Shown: piece by piece, positions 44,813 through 57,426 of the stretch
How positions within the stretch are numbered: position 1 is the stretch's first letter
Layout: the number at the start of each line of letters is the position of its first letter
Notes under the pieces: model-generated
Told to the model about the DNA's origin: nothing
Database searches by the model: none
The model's input: the letters and a program-made list of their open reading frames with translations, nothing else
NCBI RefSeq assembly: GCF_013410405.1
Contig: NZ_JACCFK010000001.1
Coordinates: forward strand, 4,526,001 to 4,590,000
From: Amycolatopsis endophytica
GTDB taxonomy: Bacteria > Actinomycetota > Actinomycetes > Mycobacteriales > Pseudonocardiaceae
Length of the DNA stretch: 64,000 nucleotides
Direction of reading: 5' to 3'
Program-made: the position numbers and the translations under genes

Positions 44813-45580
44813 AAAAACAGCGGACCCACCCGGCACCGGGACGGCGAGCCCCGCCACCCCGGTGACGTGGTGCCCGCTCAGGCCACCCCCGAGGGTCGCA
44901 CACGCCACGAGGTCGCCCGTCTCCTGCTGGAGGACGGGCCGATCGCGGCGGGTGTCGTCGCCGACCGGCTGGGCATCAGCCCGACCGCGGTGCGGCGCCA
45001 CCTGGACGCGCTGCTGGCCGACGGGGAGGCCGAGACGCGGGACGCGCCCCGGCGCGGACCGCGCGGACGGGGGCGCCCGGCCAAGCTCTTCCTGCTCACC
45101 GAGACGGGACGGGCACGGTTCGGCCATGCCTACGACGACCTCGCGGTATCGGCCATCCGCTTCCTCGCCGAGCACGCGGGAGAGGAAGCGGTGCGGGCGT
45201 TCGCGGAAAGCCGGGTGGCCGCCCTGGTCGAGCCGCACCGGGCCGCGGTCGCCGAAGCGGACGGTCCCGCGCACAGGGCGGAGGCCCTGGCCGCCGCCCT
45301 GACCAGGGAGGGTTACGCTGCGTCCGCCCGTCAGGTGGGTGCTTCGGCCACCGGTGCGGGCGCGCAACTGTGCCAGCACCACTGCCCGGTCGCCCACGTC
45401 GCCGCTGAGTTCCCGCAGCTGTGCGAGGCGGAAACCGAGGCGTTCGCCAGGTTGCTGGGCACCCACGTCCAGCGGCTGGCCACCATCGCGCGCGGCGACG
45501 CCGCGTGCACGACACACGTCCCAGCGGAGAATCCGCCGGGTCTGCAAGCGAAAGCTCCGGACGGAGGGGAACGCGAATGA
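44810..45580 (+). CDS. sufR: Iron-sulfur cluster-sensing repressor SufR
   Basis: The 256-residue protein has an N-terminal winged HTH ([34 protein letters not shown]) and a C-terminal cluster-binding region with Cys188, Cys192, Cys205 and Cys233 (CX3CX12CX27C, starting [10 protein letters not shown]). It senses Fe-S status and controls the operon it heads. A basic linker [11 protein letters not shown] joins the wing. Its TGA overlaps the sufB ATG by ATGA. The start codon lies inside its own putative operator. Confidence 0.95.
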   Translation: MKNSGPTRHRDGEPRHPGDVVPAQATPEGRTRHEVARLLLEDGPIAAGVVADRLGISPTAVRRHLDALLADGEAETRDAPRRGPRGRGRPAKLFLLTETGRARFGHAYDDLAVSAIRFLAEHAGEEAVRAFAESRVAALVEPHRAAVAEADGPAHRAEALAAALTREGYAASARQVGASATGAGAQLCQHHCPVAHVAAEFPQLCEAETEAFARLLGTHVQRLATIARGDAACTTHVPAENPPGLQAKAPDGGERE

Positions 45581-47025
45581 CTGCCGCTGCCGAGCAGCGC
45601 AATCCCACCACAGCGCCGTTGTCCCAGGAAGAGACGATCGACTCCCTGGGTAACTACGCCTTCGGGTGGGCCGACTCGGACGCCGCGGGGGCCAGTGCCC
45701 GCCGCGGGCTGAACACCGAGGTCGTGGCCGACATCTCCGCGAAGAAGAGCGAACCGGAGTGGATGCTCGAAGCGCGCCAGAAGGCGCTGAAGCTCTTCGA
45801 GCGCAAGCCGATGCCCAACTGGGGCGCGGACCTGTCGGGGATCGACTTCGACAACATCAAGTACTTCGTGCGCTCCACCGAGCAGCAGGCCGCGAGCTGG
45901 GACGAGCTGCCCGAGGACATCAAGAACACCTACGACAAGCTGGGCATCCCGGAGGCGGAGAAGCAGCGCCTGATCGCCGGCGTCGCGGCCCAGTACGAGT
46001 CGGAGGTCGTCTACCACAAGATCCGCGAGGACCTCGAGGCCCAGGGCGTCATCTTCCTGGACACCGACACCGGCCTCAAGGAGCACCCGGAGCTGTTCGA
46101 GGAGTACTTCGGCTCGGTCATCCCGGCCGGTGACAACAAGTTCTCCGCGCTGAACACCGCGGTGTGGTCCGGTGGGTCGTTCATCTACGTGCCGCCGGGC
46201 GTGCACGTGGACATCCCGCTGCAGGCCTACTTCCGGATCAACACCGAGAACATGGGCCAGTTCGAGCGGACCCTGATCATCGTCGACGAGGGCGCCTACG
46301 TCCATTACGTCGAGGGCTGCACCGCCCCGATCTACAAGTCCGACTCGCTGCACTCGGCCGTCGTGGAGATCATCGTGAAGAAGGGCGGCCGCTGCCGCTA
46401 CACGACGATCCAGAACTGGTCGAACAACGTCTACAACCTGGTCACCAAGCGCGCCAAGTGCGAAGAGGGCGCGACCATGGAGTGGATTGACGGCAACATC
46501 GGGTCCAAGGTGACCATGAAGTACCCGTCGGTGTTCCTGATGGGCGAGCACGCCAAGGGCGAGGTCCTCTCGATCGCGTTCGCGGGCGAGGGCCAGCACC
46601 AGGACGCCGGCGCGAAGATGGAGCACCTGGCGCCGCACACCTCCTCGACCATCGTGTCGAAGTCGGTGGCGCGCGGTGGCGGCCGCACCTCCTACCGCGG
46701 CCTGGTGAAGGTGGCCAAGCGGGCGCACCACTCCGCCTCCACGGTGAAGTGCGACGCGCTGCTGGTCGACACCATCTCGCGGTCGGACACCTACCCCTAC
46801 GTCGACATCCGCAACGACGACGTGTCGATGGGCCACGAGGCCACGGTCTCGAAGGTGTCCGAGGACCAGCTGTTCTACCTGATGTCGCGCGGTCTCACCG
46901 AGGACGAGGCCATGGCCATGGTCGTGCGCGGGTTCGTCGAGCCCATCGCGCGCGAGCTGCCCATGGAGTACGCGCTCGAGCTGAACCGCCTGATCGAACT
47001 GCAGATGGAAGGAGCCGTCGGCTGA
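45577..47025 (+). CDS. sufB: SUF scaffold protein SufB
   Basis: Core scaffold of the SufBC2D complex on which Fe-S clusters are assembled. The 482-residue protein is full length. Typical segments are [28 protein letters not shown] at the C-terminus, [21 protein letters not shown] with a conserved Cys, and the beta-helix core. From memory, the M. tuberculosis sufB is interrupted by an intein; no such insertion is present here, since the alignment-critical Cys regions are continuous. Confidence 0.97.
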   Translation: MTAAAEQRNPTTAPLSQEETIDSLGNYAFGWADSDAAGASARRGLNTEVVADISAKKSEPEWMLEARQKALKLFERKPMPNWGADLSGIDFDNIKYFVRSTEQQAASWDELPEDIKNTYDKLGIPEAEKQRLIAGVAAQYESEVVYHKIREDLEAQGVIFLDTDTGLKEHPELFEEYFGSVIPAGDNKFSALNTAVWSGGSFIYVPPGVHVDIPLQAYFRINTENMGQFERTLIIVDEGAYVHYVEGCTAPIYKSDSLHSAVVEIIVKKGGRCRYTTIQNWSNNVYNLVTKRAKCEEGATMEWIDGNIGSKVTMKYPSVFLMGEHAKGEVLSIAFAGEGQHQDAGAKMEHLAPHTSSTIVSKSVARGGGRTSYRGLVKVAKRAHHSASTVKCDALLVDTISRSDTYPYVDIRNDDVSMGHEATVSKVSEDQLFYLMSRGLTEDEAMAMVVRGFVEPIARELPMEYALELNRLIELQMEGAVG

Positions 47026-47026
47026 C

Positions 47027-48190
47027 ATGACGGTAGCCGAGAACACCGCTGCCGCCGCGGAGGCCGTCGTCCCGGCGACCTCCCGCGCGGAGCGTTTCAC
47101 CGGGTACGACGTCCAGGCCTTCGAGGTCCCCGGCGGCCGCGAGGAGAACTGGCGCTTCACCCCGATGAAGCGGCTGCGCGGGCTGCACGACGGCACCGCC
47201 GCGGCCTCCGGTGAGGTCAAGGTCGACGTCGAGGCCGCGCCCGAGGTGCGTGTCGAGACCGTCGGCCGTGAGGACGAGCGCCTCGGCCAGGCCGGCGTGC
47301 CGAGCGACCGGATCGCCGCGCAGGCGTACTCGTCGTTCGGCACCGCGACCCTGGTGACCCTGCCGAAGGAGACCAGGGCGTCGAAGCCGACCGTGCTGCG
47401 GCTGACCGGCCCCGGCGAGGGCAACACGGCCTACGGGCACGTGCAGGTGCGCGCCGAAGCCTATGCCGAGGGCGTGGTCGTGCTCGACCACCTCGGTTCG
47501 GGCACCTACGCCGACAACGTCGAGTTCGTCGTCGGCGAGGGCGCGAAGCTCACCGTGGTCAGCGTCCAGGACTGGGCCGACGACGCGGTGCACGTCTCCG
47601 AGCAGCACCTGAAGCTGGGCAAGGACTCCACGATCAAGCACATCGTGGTCACCCTGGGCGGCGACCTGGTGCGCGTCTCGCCCACCGCGGCCTTCGCAGG
47701 CCCCGGCGGCGACGTGGAGATGCTGGGCCTGTACTTCGCCGACGCCGGCCAGCACCAGGAGCACCGCCTCTTCGTCGACCACGCGGTCCCGAACTGCAAG
47801 TCGAACGTGATGTACAAGGGCGCGCTGCAGGGCGACGACGCTCACGCGGTGTGGATCGGCGACGTGCTGATCCGGGCCGCGGCCGAGGGCACCGAGACCT
47901 ACGAGCTCAACCGCAACCTCGTGCTCACCCCGGGCGCGCGCGCCGACTCGGTGCCGAACCTGGAGATCGAGACCGGCGAGATCGCCGGCGCCGGTCACGC
48001 CAGCGCCACCGGAAGGTTCGACGACGAGCAGTTGTTCTACCTGCAGTCGCGCGGGATCGAGGAGGAGCAGGCGCGGCGTCTGGTCGTGCGCGGGTTCTTC
48101 CACGAGATCCTGATGAAGATCGACGTGCCCGAGGTGCGCGAGCGCCTGACCGCGGCGATCGAGCAGGAACTCGAAGCAGTCGGCAGCTGA
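47027..48190 (+). CDS. sufD: SUF assembly protein SufD
   Basis: Partner of SufB in the SufBC2D scaffold. The 387-residue protein has an N-terminal helical region ([17 protein letters not shown]), then the beta-helix domain with [20 protein letters not shown] and the C-terminal [31 protein letters not shown], homologous to the SufB end. Starts 1 bp after sufB. Confidence 0.96.
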   Translation: MTVAENTAAAAEAVVPATSRAERFTGYDVQAFEVPGGREENWRFTPMKRLRGLHDGTAAASGEVKVDVEAAPEVRVETVGREDERLGQAGVPSDRIAAQAYSSFGTATLVTLPKETRASKPTVLRLTGPGEGNTAYGHVQVRAEAYAEGVVVLDHLGSGTYADNVEFVVGEGAKLTVVSVQDWADDAVHVSEQHLKLGKDSTIKHIVVTLGGDLVRVSPTAAFAGPGGDVEMLGLYFADAGQHQEHRLFVDHAVPNCKSNVMYKGALQGDDAHAVWIGDVLIRAAAEGTETYELNRNLVLTPGARADSVPNLEIETGEIAGAGHASATGRFDDEQLFYLQSRGIEEEQARRLVVRGFFHEILMKIDVPEVRERLTAAIEQELEAVGS

Positions 48191-48231
48191 GCCCCTTCCT
48201 TCCACCACGAGAGACAGAGACGAAAAAGGCC

Positions 48232-49002
48232 ATGGCCACACTGGAAATCAAGGACCTGCACGCGAGCGTCACCACCGACGAGGGCGCCAAGGAGATCCTC
48301 AAGGGCGTCAACCTGACCATCCGCTCGGGTGAGACGCACGCGATCATGGGCCCCAACGGCTCCGGCAAGTCCACCCTGTCCTACGCCATCGCGGGGCACC
48401 CCAAGTACGAGGTGACCTCCGGCGAGGTGCTGCTGGACGGCGAGAACGTGCTCGACATGTCCGTCGACGAGCGCGCGCGGGCCGGGCTGTTCCTGGCGAT
48501 GCAGTACCCGGTCGAGGTGCCGGGCGTGTCCATGTCGAACTTCCTCCGCACCGCGGCCACCGCCGTGCGCGGCGAGGCGCCGAAGCTGCGCCACTGGGTC
48601 AAGGAAGTCAAGGACGAGATGGGCAAGCTGGAGATCTCGGCCGAGTTCGCCGAGCGCAGCGTCAACGAGGGCTTCTCCGGCGGTGAGAAGAAGCGCCACG
48701 AGATCCTGCAGCTGGCGCTGCTCAAGCCGAAGTTCGCGATCCTCGACGAGACCGACTCGGGCCTGGACGTCGACGCGCTGCGGATCGTCTCCGACGGCGT
48801 CAACGAGTACAAGGCGAACAACGAGGTCGGCGTCATGCTGATCACGCACTACACGCGGATCCTGCGGCACATCACGCCGGACTTCGTGCACGTCTTCGCC
48901 GACGGCAAGGTCGTCGAGTCCGGCGGCAAGGCGCTGGCCGACGAGCTGGAGGAGAACGGTTACGTCAAATACACCGGCAAGAAGGAAGCCGCCGCGGTCT
49001 GA
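48232..49002 (+). CDS. sufC: SUF ATPase SufC
   Basis: ABC-type ATPase driving the SufBC2D scaffold. The 256-residue protein has Walker [16 protein letters not shown], the SufC-specific [18 protein letters not shown], signature [19 protein letters not shown] and Walker [18 protein letters not shown], then ITHYTRIL with the switch His. Preceded by a 41-bp gap with an AAAAAGG ribosome binding site. Confidence 0.97.
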   Translation: MATLEIKDLHASVTTDEGAKEILKGVNLTIRSGETHAIMGPNGSGKSTLSYAIAGHPKYEVTSGEVLLDGENVLDMSVDERARAGLFLAMQYPVEVPGVSMSNFLRTAATAVRGEAPKLRHWVKEVKDEMGKLEISAEFAERSVNEGFSGGEKKRHEILQLALLKPKFAILDETDSGLDVDALRIVSDGVNEYKANNEVGVMLITHYTRILRHITPDFVHVFADGKVVESGGKALADELEENGYVKYTGKKEAAAV

Positions 49003-49020
49003 CGTTGTTGTACCTCCTGA

Positions 49021-50337
<1,317 letters not shown>

Positions 50338-50339
50338 CC

Positions 50340-50783
50340 ATGAACCTGGAGAGCATGTACCAGGAGATCATCCTGGACCACTACAAGAACCCGCACGGCC
50401 ACGGTCTGCGGGAGCCCTTCGACGCCGAGTCGTTCCAGGTCAACCCGACCTGCGGCGACGAGATCACCCTGCGCCTCAAGATCGAGGACGACAAGGTCGC
50501 CGACGTCTCCTACGAGGGGCAGGGCTGCTCGATCAGCCAGGCATCCGCCTCGGTGCTGACCGATCTGGTGACCGGTCACACCGTCGGCGAAGCACTGTCC
50601 ACGATGGACAACTTCGTGGAGATGATGCAGAGCCGCGGCCAGGTCGAGCCGGACGAGGACGTGCTCGAGGACGCGGTCGCCTTCGCCGGGGTGTCGAAGT
50701 ACCCGGCGCGCGTGAAGTGCGCCCTGCTGGGCTGGATGGCGTTCAAGGATGCGCTGACCCGCACGAACGGAGCCGAGAAGTGA
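50340..50783 (+). CDS. sufU: SufU sulfur-transfer protein (IscU-like)
   Basis: Zinc-containing sulfur acceptor that works with SufS in Gram-positive bacteria. The 147-residue protein carries Cys38 and Asp40 in NPTCGDE, Cys63 in GQGCSISQASAS and Cys127 in VKCALLGW, the SufU ligand set, and a SufU-type insertion (SRGQVEPDED) before the last Cys. Starts 2 bp after sufS; GTGA overlap with sufT. Confidence 0.95.
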   Translation: MNLESMYQEIILDHYKNPHGHGLREPFDAESFQVNPTCGDEITLRLKIEDDKVADVSYEGQGCSISQASASVLTDLVTGHTVGEALSTMDNFVEMMQSRGQVEPDEDVLEDAVAFAGVSKYPARVKCALLGWMAFKDALTRTNGAEK

Positions 50784-51172
50784 CCGAGGAGCAGACACGC
50801 GAGGGCCGCACCGCGGCGGACCTGCCCGAGCAGGCGCAGCCCGCGGCAGCGGACGTGGCCAAGATCGAAGACGTCGAAGAGGCGATGCGCGACGTCGTGG
50901 ACCCGGAGCTCGGCATCAACGTGGTCGACCTCGGGCTGGTCTACGACATCCGCGTGGAGCCGGACAACAGCGCCACGATCGACATGACACTGACGTCGGC
51001 GGCCTGCCCGCTGACCGACGTGATCGAGGACCAGACGGCCTCGGTGCTGGTCGGCCAGGCCGGTGTGGTGACCGACTTCCGGATCAACTGGGTCTGGATG
51101 CCGCCGTGGGGCCCGGAGAAGATCACCGACGACGGCCGGGAACAGCTCAGGGCGCTGGGCTTCACCGTCTAG
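50780..51172 (+). CDS. sufT: SufT/DUF59 iron-sulfur maturation protein
   Basis: The 130-residue MIP18/DUF59 protein helps in Fe-S cluster delivery. DVVDPELGINVVDLGLVYDI and the conserved Cys in TLTSAACPLTDVI are present, followed by WMPPWGPEKITDDGREQLRALGF. An Ala/Glu-rich N-terminal extension of about 30 residues precedes the domain. Last gene of the suf operon; GTG start in a GTGA overlap. Its TAG shares the CTAG at 51169-51172 with the stop of the convergent lipoprotein gene. Confidence 0.93.
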   Translation: MTEEQTREGRTAADLPEQAQPAAADVAKIEDVEEAMRDVVDPELGINVVDLGLVYDIRVEPDNSATIDMTLTSAACPLTDVIEDQTASVLVGQAGVVTDFRINWVWMPPWGPEKITDDGREQLRALGFTV

Positions 51173-51636
51173 AGCCGGATTTCCGCCCGCGGGACACCGC
51201 CGCCGCACCCGGGCCCGTTCGGGTACCCGAGCCGCGCGGCGGTGTTCCGCGTTGTGCGGCCGACTTCGGTGCCGCCGCTGGTGAGCACCACCGTGGTCTC
51301 GTAGGGGCCTGCCCGCAGGTCCGGCACGTCGGCGAAGCCGTACCAGCCGCCGGTCGCGCGGGCGCGAGCGCCGCAGACATCGTCCGGGGCCGCTCCCGTG
51401 CATCCCTGCGGCTCCATCACCGTGGCCGGGCGCAGCTCTGCGTGGCCGGTCCGGCAGCCGGTGCCGTCGCACACCGTGACCCCGGCGCCCGTGAGGTTCT
51501 GCCCCGGCCTCGGCGCGATGTCCAGACTCACGCCCGGTCTCGCGCCGATCGTGGTGCACCCGCGCTCCCCGCCGCCGGACGCGCCGCAACCAGCCAGGGC
51601 CACCACGCCGAACGCCAGTACCGGCACGATCCGCAT
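51169..51636 (-). CDS. Putative Cys-rich lipoprotein
   Basis: The 155-residue protein has a lipoprotein signal (MRIVPVLAFGVVALAGCG) and seven further Cys residues in the mature part (for example GCTTIGARPG, CDGTGCRTG, PQGCTGAAPDDVCG), suggesting extracytoplasmic disulfides. There is no recognisable domain; family unknown. An upstream in-frame ATG (51672) would add residues before the signal peptide, so ATG 51636 is chosen. It ends within the sufT stop codon on the opposite strand. Confidence 0.75.
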   Translation of the reverse strand: MRIVPVLAFGVVALAGCGASGGGERGCTTIGARPGVSLDIAPRPGQNLTGAGVTVCDGTGCRTGHAELRPATVMEPQGCTGAAPDDVCGARARATGGWYGFADVPDLRAGPYETTVVLTSGGTEVGRTTRNTAARLGYPNGPGCGGGVPRAEIRL

Positions 51637-51675
51637 GCACTCCGGACGCGCCACGCGGCCCGCGGGTTGCACGAC

Positions 51676-53382
51676 CTATCCGGCGCGGCTCAGGCCCGCG
51701 CCGCGGTCCCGCTGCTCCGGCAGCGCGTGCCGGGACCGGCCGCGTAGCACCTCGACCCGTTCCGAGCCCGGCCGTCCCAGCACCCAGCTCGATCCGGGCA
51801 CCGCCTTGGCCTGCTTCTTCAACGGCGCCAGACGACGGGACGCCTCCCGGTAGGACTCGATCGTCGCGGTGGCGCAGACCAGCGTCGCCAGCGAGACCGT
51901 CACCGGCATGCCCTCGGCCGACCACGGCGTGTCCAGCAGGGCACCGGCGATGGTGCCGATCTCGTCGACGTCACACGCGATGAGGAAATCGTCGCCACCG
52001 ACGTGGCTGACCACCATCCGCGGCAGACGCGACGCCAGGTCCGTCAGGGTGCGCCCGATCGCGCGGATCAGATCGTCACCGGCGGCGAAGCCGGCGTTGT
52101 CGTTGACCGTTTTGAAGGAGTCGACGTCGAGCCAGGCCGCGACGAACGCCTCGCGGCTGCCGACGCGCCGGTCCACGTCCCGCGCCACCGTGTCACTGCC
52201 GGGCAGCCGGGTCAGCGGGTTGAGCGACGCCGCCTCCTCGACCTTCGCCTCGGCCACGCCGCGCACCACCTCGGTCACGAGCACCACGCCGAGGCAGCGG
52301 CCCTCGTCGTCGACCACCACGACGTCGTCGCCGGTGCGGCCCCAGTCCGCGTCGGTGACCAGTTCGAGCAGCTCCAGCGCCTGGGCTTCGGCGTGGATGG
52401 TGTGCGGGGTGTCCGCGAGCCGCTCGGCGCTGCGCTTGGCGTGCAGCGCGTGTCCGTACGGTCCGGTGACCGACACCAGGAAGCGGGTCCGGTCGATCGA
52501 CCAGCGGGCGAACCCGTCGGGGTCGACGCCGACGATGCCGCTGGGGGCGTCTCCCGCCGCCAGTGCCGTCCGCACGTCGTCGCAGGTCGCGTCGTGCGGC
52601 AGGGTGCTGGCGGGGCGCAGGAAGTCACGCACCCGCGGTGTGGTGAGCGGCCCGGGCGCGAGACGGGTGTCCGGGTCGGGGATCGCCGGGGTGAGCAGGT
52701 GACCGAGGTTGACGCCGTTGCGGGCGGGGGAGAACAGGTTGCCCTGGGCGATGCGGACCCCCAGGCGCCGCACCGCTTCCAGCTGGGCTTCCGTCTCGAT
52801 CCCGGTCGCCACCAGCCGCGCCGAGGTCCGGCTGCTGAAATGCAGCAGCGACTCCACGATCGCGACCGAACCGGCGTCGCCGGGCAGCCCGCGCAGCACG
52901 CTGCGGTCGAGTTTGAGGACGTCCACCGGCGCCGCCGCGAGCATCGCGAACGGCAGGTCACCGCGGCCGAGACCGTCGAGCGCGAGCCGGAAGCCCAGCT
53001 CGCTGAGCCGGTGGAGCCCGGCCAGCAGCTGTTCGGGCCACACCGAGCAGAACGGCGGGCCGATTTCGAGCACCACCTCGCGGGGCCGTTTGCCCAGGCG
53101 GGCGAGGGTGTCGAGCAGGGGGTCGACGGCAGGCCCGGCGGCCGCGACCGTGGCGGCGGTCATGTTCAGGTGCAGCGGCAGCAGGGTCTGCTGGTCTGCC
53201 TCGGCACGGGCGGCGTCGCAGGCGAGTGCGATGTCGGTCTCGACCAGGCGCCGTTCACGGCGCGCGGCGTCGAGCAGCTCGTGCACGGATCCTTCGGCGG
53301 GGCGGGCCAGCGCTTCGAGCGCGACCATACCGCCGGTGTGCAGGCTGTAGAGCGGCTGGAAGGCGAACCGGACTGGGCGCAC
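51676..53382 (-). CDS. EAL-CBS-GGDEF domain protein, probably with degenerate EAL site
   Basis: The 568-residue soluble protein has an N-terminal EAL domain (residues 1-235; signature VALEALAR at 20-27), a CBS-pair-like middle (about 270-390; TGDDVVVVDDEGRCLGVVLVTEVV) and a C-terminal GGDEF domain with GGDDF (about residue 460). In the EAL domain the usual DDFGTG loop reads DGLGRGD and other catalytic positions are changed, so phosphodiesterase activity is doubtful. GGDDF differs by one residue from consensus and might still act. Likely a cyclic-di-GMP sensor or signalling enzyme. Divergent from the dNTPase gene. Confidence 0.85.
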   Translation of the reverse strand: MRPVRFAFQPLYSLHTGGMVALEALARPAEGSVHELLDAARRERRLVETDIALACDAARAEADQQTLLPLHLNMTAATVAAAGPAVDPLLDTLARLGKRPREVVLEIGPPFCSVWPEQLLAGLHRLSELGFRLALDGLGRGDLPFAMLAAAPVDVLKLDRSVLRGLPGDAGSVAIVESLLHFSSRTSARLVATGIETEAQLEAVRRLGVRIAQGNLFSPARNGVNLGHLLTPAIPDPDTRLAPGPLTTPRVRDFLRPASTLPHDATCDDVRTALAAGDAPSGIVGVDPDGFARWSIDRTRFLVSVTGPYGHALHAKRSAERLADTPHTIHAEAQALELLELVTDADWGRTGDDVVVVDDEGRCLGVVLVTEVVRGVAEAKVEEAASLNPLTRLPGSDTVARDVDRRVGSREAFVAAWLDVDSFKTVNDNAGFAAGDDLIRAIGRTLTDLASRLPRMVVSHVGGDDFLIACDVDEIGTIAGALLDTPWSAEGMPVTVSLATLVCATATIESYREASRRLAPLKKQAKAVPGSSWVLGRPGSERVEVLRGRSRHALPEQRDRGAGLSRAG

Positions 53383-53420
53383 GGACCGATCTTCGCTGGT
53401 GACGCGGCTGGTTGAAAGAG

Positions 53421-53438
53421 ATGTTCACTGATGTTCAC
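53421..53438. promoter_or_regulatory. Direct repeat ATGTTCAC x2 in a divergent promoter region
   Basis: ATGTTCAC occurs at 53421-53428 and 53431-53438, exactly one helical turn (10 bp) apart, 39 bp from the EAL-GGDEF start and 60 bp from the dNTPase start. It may be an activator/repressor site. A GATACGGT just before the dNTPase ATG resembles a -10 element. Confidence 0.35.
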
Positions 53439-53497
53439 CTCGGGGGCGCGTACCGTACGCCCACGGCCCAGAGCGTGGGACAGATACGGTGATGCGC

Positions 53498-55054
53498 ATG
53501 GAACCCGATCCGCGGACGCTGCGCCGGGAGAACGCCACGGAACCGGCGTGGTCCGATCTGGCCGACAACCCCTTCCGCGCCGACCGGGACCGCATCGTGG
53601 TGTCCCCGTTCTTCGCCCGGCTCGGGGGCGTGACGCAGGTCGTCAGCGCCGCCGGGTCCGGGTTGCTGCACAACCGGCTCACCCACAGCCTCAAGGTCGC
53701 CCAGGTCGCCCGCGCGATCTCGCAGCGGCTGCTGGCCTCGGTGGACTCCGCCGAGCTGGTCGCCAAGCTCGGCGGGCTGGACCCGGACGTCGCCGAGGCC
53801 GCGGCGCTGGCCCACGACCTGGGGCATCCGCCGTTCGGGCACCTGGGCGAGCAGGTTCTGGACCGCATCGCGCGGCACCGGTTCTCGCTGCCGGACGGGT
53901 TCGAGGGCAACGCGCAGACCTTCCGGATCATCACCACCACCGACGTGCGGGGGCCCGGCGCCGTCGGGCTCGACCTCACCGCGGCCGTGCGCGCGGCGGT
54001 TTTGAAGTACCCGTGGGCGCGGCTGCACTGGCCGGACCCGCACCCGTCGGCGATGCGTATCCCGCCACGCGGCGCCGCCGAACCGGACGACGCGCCCGGC
54101 ACCGGTTCGAGCAAGTTCTCGGCATACGGCACGGAGCTGGACGACGTGGTGGCGTCGCGGCGGCCGTTCGCCGGGCGGATCGAGCCGTGGCAGCAGACGG
54201 TGGAGGCGTCGGTGATGGACACCGCCGACGACCTGGCGTACGCGATCCACGACATCCAGGACTTCCACCGCATCGGCGTCCTGCAGCACGCCCCGGTGGC
54301 CGCCGAACTGGGGGAGTGGCTGGACCACGCTCTCGACCTGGCCGCGCTGGACGCTGCCACGCTTGCCGCGCAGGTGCGCCGCCCCGGCCGTTCCCTGGAG
54401 CAGTTGCGACGCCGCATGCACGCGAAGGACGCCTGGATCGTCGACGACGACGCTTTCGCCCACGCGGTGTCCAGGATCCGCGCCGAGCTGGTCGACGGGC
54501 TCCTCGCGCACCCCTTCGACGGTTCGATCGAGGCCGAACAAGCCACCGCCGCGTTCTCGGCACGCTGGACCCACCGCCTGGTGGACGGGGTGATCGTGCT
54601 GCCGTCCCCGTCGACGAGGGCCGGGCACGTCTCGCTGCGGACCGCGCAGTGGCACGAGGTGCAGGTGCTGAAATTCGTGCACCGGCGCTTCGTCCTGCTG
54701 CGCCCGGAGCTGGCTCTGCACCAGCGCGGGCAGGCTTCGCTGCTCACCACGCTGGTCGACGCGCTCGACGCCTGGCTCGGCGACCGCGACGAGGCGTCCC
54801 GCTTGCCACGCCGCCTGCACGACCTCGTGGAGCTGGCCCAGTCCGAATTCGAGACGCTGGCCCGCACCGCGCCGGAGCTGCTGGTCGGCGCCACCGGCGA
54901 ACCAGTCGACGGCACCGACGCCGTCCGCGGCCTGGCCAGGGGCCGAGCGGTGATCGACTTCGTGTCGTCGCTGACGGACAAGCAGGCGGTCGGCCTGCTG
55001 GACGCACTCTCGGGCCGCTCCGCGCAACCCTGGTCGGACTCCTTCGTCCTCTAG
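53498..55054 (+). CDS. dgt: Deoxyguanosinetriphosphate triphosphohydrolase-like protein
   Basis: HD-domain dNTPase of about 518 residues that hydrolyses dNTPs to nucleosides and triphosphate. The metal-binding HD motif is clear: HNRLTHSLKVAQVA, AHDLGHPPFGHLGE and MDTADDLAYAIHDIQDF. Length fits the longer actinobacterial class. Start choice: ATG 53498, ATG 53492 and GTG 53489 are all possible; a TACGGT at 53485-53490 would give a leaderless message starting close to ATG 53498. Its stop is followed at once by composite element C. Confidence 0.92.
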   Translation: MEPDPRTLRRENATEPAWSDLADNPFRADRDRIVVSPFFARLGGVTQVVSAAGSGLLHNRLTHSLKVAQVARAISQRLLASVDSAELVAKLGGLDPDVAEAAALAHDLGHPPFGHLGEQVLDRIARHRFSLPDGFEGNAQTFRIITTTDVRGPGAVGLDLTAAVRAAVLKYPWARLHWPDPHPSAMRIPPRGAAEPDDAPGTGSSKFSAYGTELDDVVASRRPFAGRIEPWQQTVEASVMDTADDLAYAIHDIQDFHRIGVLQHAPVAAELGEWLDHALDLAALDAATLAAQVRRPGRSLEQLRRRMHAKDAWIVDDDAFAHAVSRIRAELVDGLLAHPFDGSIEAEQATAAFSARWTHRLVDGVIVLPSPSTRAGHVSLRTAQWHEVQVLKFVHRRFVLLRPELALHQRGQASLLTTLVDALDAWLGDRDEASRLPRRLHDLVELAQSEFETLARTAPELLVGATGEPVDGTDAVRGLARGRAVIDFVSSLTDKQAVGLLDALSGRSAQPWSDSFVL

Positions 55055-55470
55055 CGCCAACACGCCGCCCGGAGCGGCCAACACGCGCGTGTTGGCCGCT
55101 CCGGGCAGCGTGTTGGCCGTTCCCGCTGGCGTGTTGGCCCTTCCAGGACAACCACCCGGCAACGCAAGCCGACCCAAGAACGGCCCGGACCTCCCCCGCC
55201 CCTCATCCCCAGCCCGCCTTTGGTCGCTGATCAGCGGGGTCAAGGTACTCTTTCCCGCCTTGACGCCGCTGCTCAGCGACTGAAACCCTCCTCGAGGAGG
55301 GGCGGGGGAGGTCGAACCTGAGGCGACCGACTACTGCACGGCGGCGCGCCCACCTCAAGCGCGCAGCGCTCGGCTTCACAGATCAAGGGATAGTCCTCGC
55401 CGGACGGGCTGGCTCCGGGATGACCACCCAGCTCGGATCAGAGCAGGCTCGCTGACGCTCGCCATGCGCC
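55055..55470 (+). repeat. Composite structured intergenic element, copy C
   Basis: This fills most of the gap between dgt and the ABC-F gene; the 150 bp from 55471 to the start codon show no gene. The element begins with two 21-bp units pointing one way (55056, 55077), a perfect 22-bp palindrome (55076-55097) and three inverted units (55089, 55110, 55131). Then come CCACCCGGCAACGCAA (about 55152-55167), the long stem-loop at 55188-55313 whose 17-bp outer arms pair perfectly, a degraded second hairpin, the 47-bp box (55380-55426) and a GCTCGCTGACGCTCGCC end block. In the inner stem both sides have changed relative to copies A and B so that pairing is kept. The two flanking genes are co-directional, so this copy lies in the 5' region of the ABC-F gene. 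Confidence 0.8.
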
Positions 55471-55619
55471 GTCACACGTGAGTCCGGCCACCGCGCCGAA
55501 AACCGGTGGACACCGGTCCGTACACTGGAGTCGTGGACGTCCAGTTGGAGTAGCTCCGGAGCCGGTCGCATGCCGGTCCGTCGACGCCCCCTGTCCACCC
55601 CCGAAGTCCGGGAGTTCCC

Positions 55620-57248
<1,629 letters not shown>

Positions 57249-57289
57249 TGTAAACAAAGGCCGGGGTTTGCTTAGTTGGACTAGGCAAC

Positions 57290-57331
57290 AACCTGAAATG
57301 GCGCAATTTTTCCGCCATTGGGCAGGTTTTT
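57290..57331 (+). terminator. Rho-independent terminator after the ABC-F gene
   Basis: AACCTG (57290-57295) pairs with CAGGTT (57323-57328), and inside it AATGGCG (57297-57303) pairs with CGCCATT (57313-57319) around a CAATTTTTC loop; a run of five T follows from 57327. It is the clearest T-tailed hairpin in the window. It lies 40 bp after the ABC-F stop and 96 bp before the HTH gene, in an unusually AT-rich gap, so it could also act as an attenuator for that gene. Confidence 0.7.
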
Positions 57332-57426
57332 CGCCCGTCGTCTGGCATATTCGCGGCTCGTGTTCGATCATTGCGTGACGAGGCCCACTGTGGCCTGCCA
57401 ACGCGATCGGTGGAAGGCGGAACGAC

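Noticed and set aside
45577..47025. Intein in sufB
   Set aside because: The mycobacterial sufB intein was looked for. The protein is 482 residues and continuous, with no splicing motifs.
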